From contig JAYTOX010000125.1 in the NCBI GenBank assembly GCA_043747595.1, positions 1-39,873 of the forward strand: DNA of 39,873 nt, written 5' to 3'. How positions within the stretch are numbered: position 1 is the stretch's first letter; every line of letters starts with the position of its first letter. Shown here piece by piece: positions 25,274 to 32,721 of this stretch. Made by a program: the position numbers and the translations under genes. Under the pieces are notes generated by a model. It saw nothing but the letters and a program-made list of their open reading frames with translations, was not told the origin of the DNA and searched no databases. This DNA comes from JADKIH01 sp043747595. GTDB taxonomy: Bacteria; Bacteroidota; Bacteroidia; AKYH767-A; 2013-40CM-41-45.

Positions 25274-25849
25274 ATGATCAATCTTTATTCAATTGCCTAC
25301 TTACCTCCTGCTTCTTATTTTTATCAAGCAGCTAAGGAAGAATCTTTCATGATCGACAAGCATGAGCATTTTGTAAAACAAACTTACAGAAATAGATGTT
25401 CTATTTCCGGACCAAATGGAAAACAAGATTTAATTATTCCGGTTGAACATACAAACATTCACACAATTCCAATTTCAGAAGTAAAAATTTCCAATTCAGA
25501 AAGATGGCAAAGTATTCATTGGCGTAGTATTCTTGCAGCTTATAGAAACTCACCCTACTTCGAATATTATGAAGATGATTTTAAATCGTTTTACGAAAAA
25601 AAATACGAATTACTTTTTGAATTCAATTTAGAATTATTACAAATGATTCTAAAATTAAAAAAAATGAATCCTCAAATTATTTTTACAAATCAATTTGATA
25701 AAGTAGCAAGTGATAAAACGGATTTACGAAATTATTTTATCCCGAAAAATAAAACTGAATCAACAAGCAATTATCATCAGGTTTTTCAAGATCGAAATGG
25801 ATTTATTGATGGCCTATCGATTATTGATCACCTATTTAATGTACGCTAA
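25274..25849 (+). CDS. WbqC-like family protein
   Basis: This 191-residue cytoplasmic protein matches the WbqC-like family. It begins with the conserved YLPPASYF region and a segment with tyrosines and arginines (FVKQTYRNRCSI), then shows KISNSERWQSIHWRSILAAYRNSPYFEYYEDD, the family core. WbqC itself is encoded in O-antigen clusters; the biochemical role is not established, though an enzymatic role in sugar or lipid modification has been proposed. It follows the lipoprotein gene by 5 nt, so the two should be one transcript. Its TAA stop directly abuts the stop codon of the convergent pfkA gene, with no base between. Confidence 0.88.
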   Translation: MINLYSIAYLPPASYFYQAAKEESFMIDKHEHFVKQTYRNRCSISGPNGKQDLIIPVEHTNIHTIPISEVKISNSERWQSIHWRSILAAYRNSPYFEYYEDDFKSFYEKKYELLFEFNLELLQMILKLKKMNPQIIFTNQFDKVASDKTDLRNYFIPKNKTESTSNYHQVFQDRNGFIDGLSIIDHLFNVR

Positions 25850-26839
25850 TTAGAGCGAAAGTATCTCTGCGATCCGCAAAAGTTCATGAGGAAATTTTTT
25901 CTTGCCCGAAACTACATCTTTGTAAGCAGTAAATGCAATCTCATTATTTATTACTCCTACCATTTCATTTGTACGACCTTCCATCAATCCTTGCACAGCA
26001 GCAACTCCTAATCTGCTCGCCAATACTCTATCACTACATGTAGGACTTCCTCCTCGTTGTATATGTCCTAATATACTCACACGTGTGTCATATTGATTAA
26101 ATTTTTCTTTCACAGCTGCTGCAATATCATAAGCTCCTCCGGCATCATCGCCTTCACTAACAATAATAATCATTGAAGATTTTTTCCTTGCCCAACCTCT
26201 ATCTAAAACTTGAACAATCTGCTCAATTTTAGTCTTAGTCTCCGGAATTAATATGGCTTCTGCACCCCCTGCAATTCCTGAATGAATCGCAAGCATGCCG
26301 GCATCGCGCCCCATAACTTCAATAAAAAAAAGTCGATTATGAGAATTTGCTGTATCTCTAATCTTATCTACTGCTTGTACTACTGTATTCAGTGCTGTAT
26401 CAAAACCAATGGATGCATCGGTTCCAAATATATCGTTATCGATCGTTTTCGGAATTCCAATGGATGGAATGGTATGCTCTCTACTAAATTTTTCTATTCC
26501 AAAAAAAGATCCATCGCCACCAATCACAATCAAAGCTTCAATTCCTTCTTTGACCAAATTGGCCGCAGCAAGTGCTCTACCTTCTACTGTTTTAAACTGT
26601 TCACTTCTTGCCGTTTTTAAAATTGTACCTCCGTGTTGAATAATATTGCTTACACTTTGTGAATCTAAACTAATGAAATCGCCTTTTATCAAACCTTCAT
26701 AGCCAAGCATTACACCTTTTACTTCCAAACCAAAATAAATTCCAGATCTAACTACCGCTCTTATCGCTGCATTTAATCCCGGACAATCGCCGCCGGTAGT
26801 TACCACTGCAATTTTATTGTACTTGTGTGTCTTCTCCAT
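25850..26839 (-). CDS. pfkA: ATP-dependent 6-phosphofructokinase
   Basis: PfkA phosphorylates fructose-6-phosphate to fructose-1,6-bisphosphate, the committed step of glycolysis. The 329-residue protein has the nucleotide loop TTGGDCPGLNAAIR, the GGDGS motif (glycine, not aspartate, after GGD, which marks ATP rather than pyrophosphate use), and the catalytic PKTIDND. The substrate-binding segments EVMGRDAG and HIQRGG are also present. The cysteine in GGDCPG replaces the more usual serine or alanine. The start overlaps the end of the upstream methyltransferase gene by 26 nt, suggesting coupled translation in an operon with corA. No other start fits, because the N-terminal strand is needed. Confidence 0.95.
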   Translation of the reverse strand: MEKTHKYNKIAVVTTGGDCPGLNAAIRAVVRSGIYFGLEVKGVMLGYEGLIKGDFISLDSQSVSNIIQHGGTILKTARSEQFKTVEGRALAAANLVKEGIEALIVIGGDGSFFGIEKFSREHTIPSIGIPKTIDNDIFGTDASIGFDTALNTVVQAVDKIRDTANSHNRLFFIEVMGRDAGMLAIHSGIAGGAEAILIPETKTKIEQIVQVLDRGWARKKSSMIIIVSEGDDAGGAYDIAAAVKEKFNQYDTRVSILGHIQRGGSPTCSDRVLASRLGVAAVQGLMEGRTNEMVGVINNEIAFTAYKDVVSGKKKFPHELLRIAEILSL

Positions 26840-28004
26840 CTTTTAATTTATGTATCTTTTTTGTGCCACGATAAAGAACATACTTTAACATCCGACATTC
26901 CAAAGCTCCATTGTACATCGGAATTTTTGCGGTAGGATGTAAACCAACAAATTTTGCAGCTTCTCTATTTGCTGTTAAAACCCATGCTGTACTTCCGGCA
27001 TATTTAGTTTTCAAATTATCGCCAATTGTTTTATACAAATTAAAGAGATCATCATCTGTGATCCGACCTCCATAAGGCGGATTTGTAACTATCGTTTGTA
27101 CACTATCGCTAGGAGTATAATCTTCAAATGGCATTGCATGAAATTCAATTGAGTTTAAGACACCAGCACCTCTTGCATTTTCTTTCGCATTTTTAATCGT
27201 TTGAAATAACTTGTCAATTCCGGTAATTGAAAAATCAACTTCAGTTTTTTCAGCTGCTTTGGCTTCATCAAATAATCGTTTCCATAAAACAGCGTCGTAA
27301 TCGTTCCAACGTTCAAAACCAAATTCGTTTCTGAAAATTCCGGGAGCTATATTTCTTGCCATCATTGCTGCTTCTATCACCAATGTTCCACTACCACACA
27401 TTAAGTCGGTGAAATTACTTTTCCGATCCCATTTACTCCACATAATCATTCCAGCAGCTAAAGTTTCATTCAACGGTGCTTCTCCCTGCTCCGATCTATA
27501 TCCTCGTTTATGCAAAGAATCGCCTGAGCTATCAATCGAAACCGAAGCAACATCCATGTGTATATGAACGTTCACTCTGATTTTTGGAAATCTCAGATCA
27601 ACATTCGGCCGTACTCCGGTTGCATCACGAAACTGATCAACTATTGCATCTTTCGTTTTCAAAGAAATATACAACGTATGTGTAAGAGTAGAATATGATG
27701 TAACAGCATCTACTGCCAGTGTATCTTTGCTACTTAAATACTGACTCCAATCAATTTTTTTAATTTCATCATACAGCTGCTGCTCATTAGCCGCCGGAAA
27801 TGATTTTATCGGCTTAAGAATACGTAACGCAAGTCTGCTATGCAAATTCGCTCTATACATTGTTTCTAAATCGCCATCGAAGTGTACAACTCGCACACCT
27901 TTACGCAGATTCTGAGCACCTATTTCTTTCAACTCTTCAATCAACATGTCTTCAAAACCAAAAGATGTTTTGGCAAGCATACTGTACGTTTCTTTTTTGT
28001 CCAC
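26814..28004 (-). CDS. THUMP-domain 23S rRNA m2G methyltransferase (RlmL N-terminal type)
   Basis: This 396-residue RNA methyltransferase corresponds to the N-terminal half of E. coli RlmL, which makes m2G2445 in 23S rRNA. An N-terminal ferredoxin-like and THUMP region (about 8-160) binds RNA. The Rossmann SAM domain shows DLMCGSGTLVIEA (motif I), an acidic SITGID strand (motif II) and the NPPYGGR catalytic motif typical of amino-group methylation of guanine. The frame opens with GTG at 28004; an ATG at 27980 is an alternative that would trim eight residues. It lies 11 nt after corA and overlaps pfkA by 26 nt. The exact target base is inferred from the family. Confidence 0.88.
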   Translation of the reverse strand: MDKKETYSMLAKTSFGFEDMLIEELKEIGAQNLRKGVRVVHFDGDLETMYRANLHSRLALRILKPIKSFPAANEQQLYDEIKKIDWSQYLSSKDTLAVDAVTSYSTLTHTLYISLKTKDAIVDQFRDATGVRPNVDLRFPKIRVNVHIHMDVASVSIDSSGDSLHKRGYRSEQGEAPLNETLAAGMIMWSKWDRKSNFTDLMCGSGTLVIEAAMMARNIAPGIFRNEFGFERWNDYDAVLWKRLFDEAKAAEKTEVDFSITGIDKLFQTIKNAKENARGAGVLNSIEFHAMPFEDYTPSDSVQTIVTNPPYGGRITDDDLFNLYKTIGDNLKTKYAGSTAWVLTANREAAKFVGLHPTAKIPMYNGALECRMLKYVLYRGTKKIHKLKDGEDTQVQ

Positions 28005-28015
28005 TTTATTTTATT

Positions 28016-29140
28016 TTAACTTTTTGTCAGCCACCCTTTTTTAAAGAAAAAGATAATCTGCCCAATAACTATTAACACCATTACTCCACAAACTATAATA
28101 TACCCATAAGGCGAATACAATTCCGGCATATTGAAAGGAAAAAATTTCCCTGTTTCCTGATCTACTCGCGAGAAATTCATTCCATATAACCCTACGATAA
28201 AAGTAAGTGGAATGAAAATAGTTGAGATGATCGTCAGCACTTTCATAACTTGATTCAATCGATTGCTCATGGATGAATGATAAATATCCATTAAAGAAGC
28301 AGTGACCTCTTTATTACTTTCACTCAAATCCAATAGCTGAATGCAATGATCATACGAATCTCTAAAATACACTTTCGTACTTTCCGATATTTCTACAAAT
28401 GAAGTTCTGAGTATATCGTTCAATTTATCACGTTCACTCCAAACACTTCTTCGCAACGTGATCAATTCTTTTTTAACACTTAAAACTTTATTCAATAATT
28501 CTTTCGAAGGATTAGAAATGATCTCTTCTTGAAGATCGTCTAGGCGCTCACTTACCCGTTCCATTATCGGATAATAATTATCGATCACTATATCCATGAG
28601 AGAATATGCCAAATAATCAGAACCGGATTTACGTATCAGCCCTTTCCCGTTTCTAATTCGTTGTCGCACCGGCTCAAAAATATCTTCGTAATGATCTTGC
28701 AGGGAGATCGCATAGTTTTTACCTAGAAATAAACTCAACTGATCATTTTGAAGTAACTCGTCTTTCTCAGTAAGCACTCTGGAAATAAAAAAAAGATGAT
28801 TATTAAAATCTTCTGCTTTTGCTCTCTGATAAACATTCACTACATCTTCCATGTGTAACCGATGAATGCCAAAACAATCGGCTAAACTTTCAAGAAAAGT
28901 CTTATCGCTAAATCCTTTGATATCGAACCAATGAATTTTAGTCGGATTTGAATTCAATTGATTTCGTATATCTTCGATTGAAAATAGTTCGCTTTCAAAA
29001 TATTCACTTTCGTCGTAATAAATCGTCTTAATTCTCAAACTAAGAGCATCAGACGGAATATTTAATGAACCGGGTGACGTACCGGGAGGTGAATGGCGAT
29101 ATTGCTTTGTACGATGAATATTTTTATGGCTTTTTTTCAT
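28016..29140 (-). CDS. corA: CorA-type magnesium/cobalt transporter
   Basis: The 374-residue protein is a CorA divalent cation channel. It has a large cytoplasmic N-terminal domain (about 1-280) with a long stalk helix, then two C-terminal transmembrane helices (about 298-318 and 346-366). The signature YGMNF (GMN at 320-322) sits at the outer mouth, and the C-terminus is basic (FFKKGWLTKS). CorA forms a pentamer admitting magnesium along the membrane potential. The first 30 residues (histidine-, lysine- and proline-rich) precede the conserved domain and may be a species-specific extension. It heads a minus-strand unit with the methyltransferase and pfkA; the 338-nt upstream space is shared with a divergent gene. 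Confidence 0.93.
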   Translation of the reverse strand: MKKSHKNIHRTKQYRHSPPGTSPGSLNIPSDALSLRIKTIYYDESEYFESELFSIEDIRNQLNSNPTKIHWFDIKGFSDKTFLESLADCFGIHRLHMEDVVNVYQRAKAEDFNNHLFFISRVLTEKDELLQNDQLSLFLGKNYAISLQDHYEDIFEPVRQRIRNGKGLIRKSGSDYLAYSLMDIVIDNYYPIMERVSERLDDLQEEIISNPSKELLNKVLSVKKELITLRRSVWSERDKLNDILRTSFVEISESTKVYFRDSYDHCIQLLDLSESNKEVTASLMDIYHSSMSNRLNQVMKVLTIISTIFIPLTFIVGLYGMNFSRVDQETGKFFPFNMPELYSPYGYIIVCGVMVLIVIGQIIFFFKKGWLTKS

Positions 29141-29478
29141 ACTACTAACTCAAAGGATAAAAATAGAATTTAGTTTTGGATTCTAAGCTATGAATCTCCA
29201 ATTCAAGCGACTTTTTATGCTCCTTTAGACCGCACTCTATACAGTTTCAAAACGTCGATAATCAATAAATATGCACTAAGAAATTACAAGCATTTTTTCT
29301 CCCTTATGAAAATAAATATTTAGCAACAATGCTCTGTAAAATAGGCCGTTAAAGAGAACAAAAACTCTACAAGTATGGTCATTAATATGTTCGGTTACGT
29401 GAGAACAACGCGATTTAAATTGCTCATGAAAATAAGATACTTTTAGGTACTTTATTTTTTGTAGTTTCGTATACACGT
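29141..29478. other. Divergent intergenic region
   Basis: These 338 bases lie between corA and a methyltransferase gene and must contain both promoters. TATTTTTTG near 29453 resembles a -7 element with one extra base. I see no RNA gene, repeat or coding frame with protein-like features. Confidence 0.4.
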
Positions 29479-30261
29479 ATGAGTAATATAATCACAAAAG
29501 CAAAGCCGGTTGTCGAAGAATCGGATCTGAGGAAAGAATGGTTCGAAACCTGGTTTGACTCTCCTTACTACCATGTTCTCTACAAGGATCGTGATGAAGA
29601 AGAGGCTGAACGGTTTCTTGACAAACTCATCGATTTCCTGCATCCTGCTCCCAATGCAAGAATATTAGATGTAGGGTGCGGCAAAGGAAGACATGCAATT
29701 CACTTAAATAAAAAAGGATTTGATGTTGTTGGTTATGACCTTTCCGAAAATAGCATCAAACACAATAAACAATTCGAAAACGATTCACTTCACTTCTATC
29801 TACACGATATGCGTGAGCTTTTTCGTTCGAACTATTTCGATATTGTGATGAATCTATTTAGCAGCTTTGGTTATTTTCACAAAGACAGAGACAATATCCG
29901 CTGTTTAATTTCTCAAGCTACTGCACTGAAGCCAAACGGAATTTTCGTTTTTGATTATTTCAACTGTCACAAAATTGTATCGCTAGGAGAATTGAAACTT
30001 ACAAAAACAATTGACGGAATTGAATTTAATATTCACAAAAAAATTGTCGACAATACGGTTATTAAGTCAATTAATTTTATTGCTGACGGCAAACCTTTTC
30101 ACTTCGAAGAGCATGTGGAGCTACTAAGCAAAAAAGAATTAGAAGATTTTTTTAATATTGCCGGGTTACATATCATTCATACATATGGCAATTATGATTT
30201 ACACAATTTCAAATTAGAAGAGTCTGATCGCCTCATTTTATTAGCACAAAAAATTAGTTAA
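29479..30261 (+). CDS. Class I SAM-dependent methyltransferase
   Basis: This 260-residue soluble protein has a Rossmann-type methyltransferase domain. Motif I is RILDVGCGKGRHA (61-73), followed by a VVGYDLS strand with the ribose-binding aspartate and an FDIVMNLFSSFGYF motif IV-like segment. It belongs to the broad methyltransferase type 11/25 group, and the small-molecule or protein substrate cannot be told. A ZIP transporter gene starts 2 nt after the stop, so the two are co-transcribed, though a functional link is not evident. Confidence 0.85.
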   Translation: MSNIITKAKPVVEESDLRKEWFETWFDSPYYHVLYKDRDEEEAERFLDKLIDFLHPAPNARILDVGCGKGRHAIHLNKKGFDVVGYDLSENSIKHNKQFENDSLHFYLHDMRELFRSNYFDIVMNLFSSFGYFHKDRDNIRCLISQATALKPNGIFVFDYFNCHKIVSLGELKLTKTIDGIEFNIHKKIVDNTVIKSINFIADGKPFHFEEHVELLSKKELEDFFNIAGLHIIHTYGNYDLHNFKLEESDRLILLAQKIS

Positions 30262-30263
30262 GT

Positions 30264-30980
30264 ATGCCGTTTTACGCCTATATAATTTTGTTTGGAACCA
30301 TTCTTTTAAGCGGATTATCTTTCTTCCTCTTTAAAAACATTGGTCCAAAACAATTAAAGTTGCTATTATCATTTAGCGGATCTTATTTATTTGCGCTTAC
30401 TGTTTTACACCTTATTCCGACTGTTTACAAAAACGGAAATGAATCTATCGGCATCTTTATTTTCATCGGATTCTTTATCCAGATTATACTGGAATTTTTC
30501 TCTGAAGGAATTGAACATGGCCACATACACATTCACAAACATCAAAATGCTGTATTCCCTTTTGGAATGATGATAGGCTTGTGCATTCATAGTTTTTTGG
30601 AAGGCATGCCATTGGTTCAAAAATTTCCGGAAGTATCTACTCAGCGTTCTCTATTAGCCGGGATCACACTTCACCACATCCCAGTTGCTTTAGCACTGGT
30701 GAGTATGCTGATACAGTCGGGTGTTAAAAAAACTTCTGCTGTTTTTTACTTAATTCTTTTTGCTTTGATGGCTCCGGCCGGTGCACTCACAGTTACACTC
30801 CTTGGCAATTCGGCAATAGAAAATTTCCCGCTATTTTCCGATCAAGTTATGGCAATCGTTATAGGAATATTTTTACATATCTCTACCACTATCTTGTTTG
30901 AATCGTACGAGCATCATCGTTTCAACTATTTCAAACTACTTATTATTCTTTTAGGTGGTGGACTAGCTTTTCTTTCTTAA
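30264..30980 (+). CDS. ZIP-family divalent metal transporter
   Basis: The 238-residue polytopic protein has about eight hydrophobic helices and the two ZIP metal-site motifs, HSFLEGMP (109-116) on helix IV and HHIPVALALV (137-146) on helix V. A histidine-rich loop, EHGHIHIHKH (84-93), lies between helices III and IV, as in zinc and iron importers of this family. It should bring zinc or a similar divalent metal into the cytoplasm. Metal choice cannot be read from sequence. No zinc-uptake-regulator-like operator was recognised upstream, and it shares a transcript with the methyltransferase. Confidence 0.9.
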   Translation: MPFYAYIILFGTILLSGLSFFLFKNIGPKQLKLLLSFSGSYLFALTVLHLIPTVYKNGNESIGIFIFIGFFIQIILEFFSEGIEHGHIHIHKHQNAVFPFGMMIGLCIHSFLEGMPLVQKFPEVSTQRSLLAGITLHHIPVALALVSMLIQSGVKKTSAVFYLILFALMAPAGALTVTLLGNSAIENFPLFSDQVMAIVIGIFLHISTTILFESYEHHRFNYFKLLIILLGGGLAFLS

Positions 30981-31055
30981 GTATATAAGTCGCCCTGTAA
31001 AATATCACTACATATTTTTTCTTCTGTAAAAATTGATTAAAAAAAGAAGAACGCC

Positions 31056-31823
31056 TTACTCCTTTTGTTTAGCTTCATTCCAGTATTTATCCATTTCTTC
31101 CAAACTCATGTCACTCAATTTTTTTCCCTGCTTATTTACTGCTTGTTCGAGGTATTGGAAGCGATAAATAAATTTTTTATTTGTCCGTTCAAGTGCTTCA
31201 TCGGGATTTATATTATGAAATCGTGCATAATTTATTAGGCTAAACAGCACATCTCCAAATTCGCTTTCTGCTTCTTTTTGATTTTTGTCGTGCAAAGCTT
31301 GTTTAAATTCTCCAATCTCCTCTTCTACTTTCTCCCATACTTGTTCAGGGTTTTCCCAGTCGAACCCTACACCTCTTGCTTTCTCTTGAATCCGCATCGA
31401 TTTAATTAATGATGGTAAAGAAGATGGTACTCCTCCTAAAACAGAGGTATTCCCTTCTTTCAACTTCAATTGTTCCCAATTTCGTTTTACTTCTTCCTCA
31501 TCTTTAACTATTACATCACCATAAATATGTGGGTGACGAAAAATTAATTTTTCACATTGACTGTTCAATACATCTGTGATTGTAAAATCTTTTTTCTCTT
31601 CGGCAATCTTAGCATAAAAAAGAAGGTGCAACATAAGATCACCCAATTCTTTTTTAATGGAGTTCATGTCTTGTTGAACGATGGCATCGGTTAACTCATA
31701 GGTTTCTTCTATGGTTAAATGCCGCAAACTTTCCAAGGTTTGTTTCATATCCCACGGACATTTTTCCCGTAGTTCGTCCATTATTGTTGCTAAACGCTCA
31801 AATGCAATTGCTCTCTCAGTCAT
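31056..31823 (-). CDS. mazG: Nucleoside triphosphate pyrophosphohydrolase
   Basis: MazG hydrolyses nucleoside triphosphates to monophosphate and pyrophosphate, clearing abnormal nucleotides and moderating stress signalling. The 255-residue protein has two tandem all-alpha MazG domains. The first has KCPWDMKQT, then EETYEL and KELGDLMLHLLFYA, which supply metal-binding acids. The second has the matching EEEIGEF and EFGDVLFSLINYAR. This is the E. coli MazG-like length rather than the short single-domain form. The frame continues to a TTG at 31844, but the ATG at 31823 is the natural start (MTERAIAFERL). It is not linked to mazEF toxin genes here. Confidence 0.93.
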   Translation of the reverse strand: MTERAIAFERLATIMDELREKCPWDMKQTLESLRHLTIEETYELTDAIVQQDMNSIKKELGDLMLHLLFYAKIAEEKKDFTITDVLNSQCEKLIFRHPHIYGDVIVKDEEEVKRNWEQLKLKEGNTSVLGGVPSSLPSLIKSMRIQEKARGVGFDWENPEQVWEKVEEEIGEFKQALHDKNQKEAESEFGDVLFSLINYARFHNINPDEALERTNKKFIYRFQYLEQAVNKQGKKLSDMSLEEMDKYWNEAKQKE

Positions 31824-31918
31824 ACACTTTATTTTACTTTTCAAAAATGCACATTTTATTTCTTATCGGCGCAACAATTTATATGTTTGTGTTGTTACTA
31901 TTCAACCAATCTATTCGT

Positions 31919-32014
31919 ATGAGTGTTAAAAACCTTCGCTTTAGTCAAACTTTACCTATAAGTAAAGCAGCAACATGGAACTTTTTTAGTGATCCGAAAA
32001 ATTTACTTGAATAA
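31919..32014 (+). pseudogene. SRPBCC-fold protein, N-terminal remnant
   Basis: From the ATG at 31919, 31 residues read like the start of a SRPBCC (START-like) ligand-binding protein: RFSQTLPISKAATWNFFSDP, with the W-x-FFSDPKNL core that opens the family's first strand and helix. A TAA follows directly at 32012-32014, where the intact family continues for over 100 residues. No continuation is recognisable in the other frames. A TATGTTTG at 31882-31889 fits the -7 consensus 30 nt upstream, so the old promoter may survive. The assignment rests on a short stretch. Confidence 0.5.
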
Positions 32015-32299
32015 TTTACAGTTCAATGAGTTTTCTCAACAGTTAGTTGAAAAAAAAATATTCCTTCACAATTACATTCCTCTCAGTCAAACTGCACTTC
32101 CAAATTTGAAGATTAACTTTCGAGATTTGAGAATAAACCGGCTTCGATACAACTTTCATAATTGAAATATCTCTGTTGGTCGCTTTTGACAGAATATAAG
32201 TGGGGTAAATAAAAAATATCTATCCTATTAAAAAAACACCTGCTACACTCATTTCCTAAATAATATTTCTGTTTTTCGAAACAAATACAATTGATTGGC
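32015..32299. other. Decayed intergenic DNA
   Basis: This space lies between two broken genes. A frame without a proper start runs through about 32015-32164 with an unremarkable translation. I see no recognisable gene, RNA or repeat, and read it as debris. Confidence 0.35.
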
Positions 32300-32572
32300 T
32301 TAATCAAATCCCTCAGCAAAGAATTCTTTTAATGGCATTTCCAGAGCATTTACTACTTTGAGTAAGCTAACAAAACGTAAATCCTAGCCTTTTTTATAGC
32401 GTCGATATTGAGCATGCGAAATATTGTTTTCATAGGGAAAATATTCATAATTGGTCCGTCCTTTGGCTAAACGAAGCGATTTTTTTCTTTTCCCAAGCTT
32501 AATCAGTTGTGTAGAAGCTTTCTTCTTTTTCAACTTTTTTCCATGTTGTAAAGTAAATTCACTGAAAATCAT
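32300..32572 (-). pseudogene. XRE-family helix-turn-helix regulator with in-frame amber stop
   Basis: A Bacteroidota-type XRE regulator is readable on the minus strand over 91 codons, including two stops. Residues 1-62 hold the helix-turn-helix (LGKRKKSLRLAKG, ENNISHAQYRRYKKG). A TAG follows at 32386-32384, exactly where intact relatives have glutamate in YEKGEDLRF. The same frame then continues DLRFVSLLKVVNALEMP and KEFFAEGFD to a natural TAA (32302-32300), which is the canonical family ending. No frameshift is needed: one G/A-to-T type change would explain the break. It is either a recent pseudogene or a truncated DNA-binding peptide, and readthrough is possible but unsupported. Confidence 0.75.
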
Positions 32573-32721
32573 CTAGTTACCATTAATAAGTCACCATCAA
32601 TAAGGTACTATTTTTAAGTGATATTTATTTTTATATATTTATTCAGCCAATTAATTCTGCTGTTTACTCTTTGTTGAAATTGGCCTACACTAAAAATTTA
32701 ACCATTTAAAATAATCTCCCT

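Noticed and set aside
29141..29478. tRNA or small RNA gene in the divergent intergenic region
   Set aside because: No cloverleaf, T-loop GTTCRA-type motif or terminator hairpin could be found by eye on either strand.
31784..31918. Extended N-terminus for the SRPBCC remnant
   Set aside because: The frame is open upstream, but family members begin at or near the methionine at 31919, and the upstream part overlaps the mazG start and a promoter-like element.
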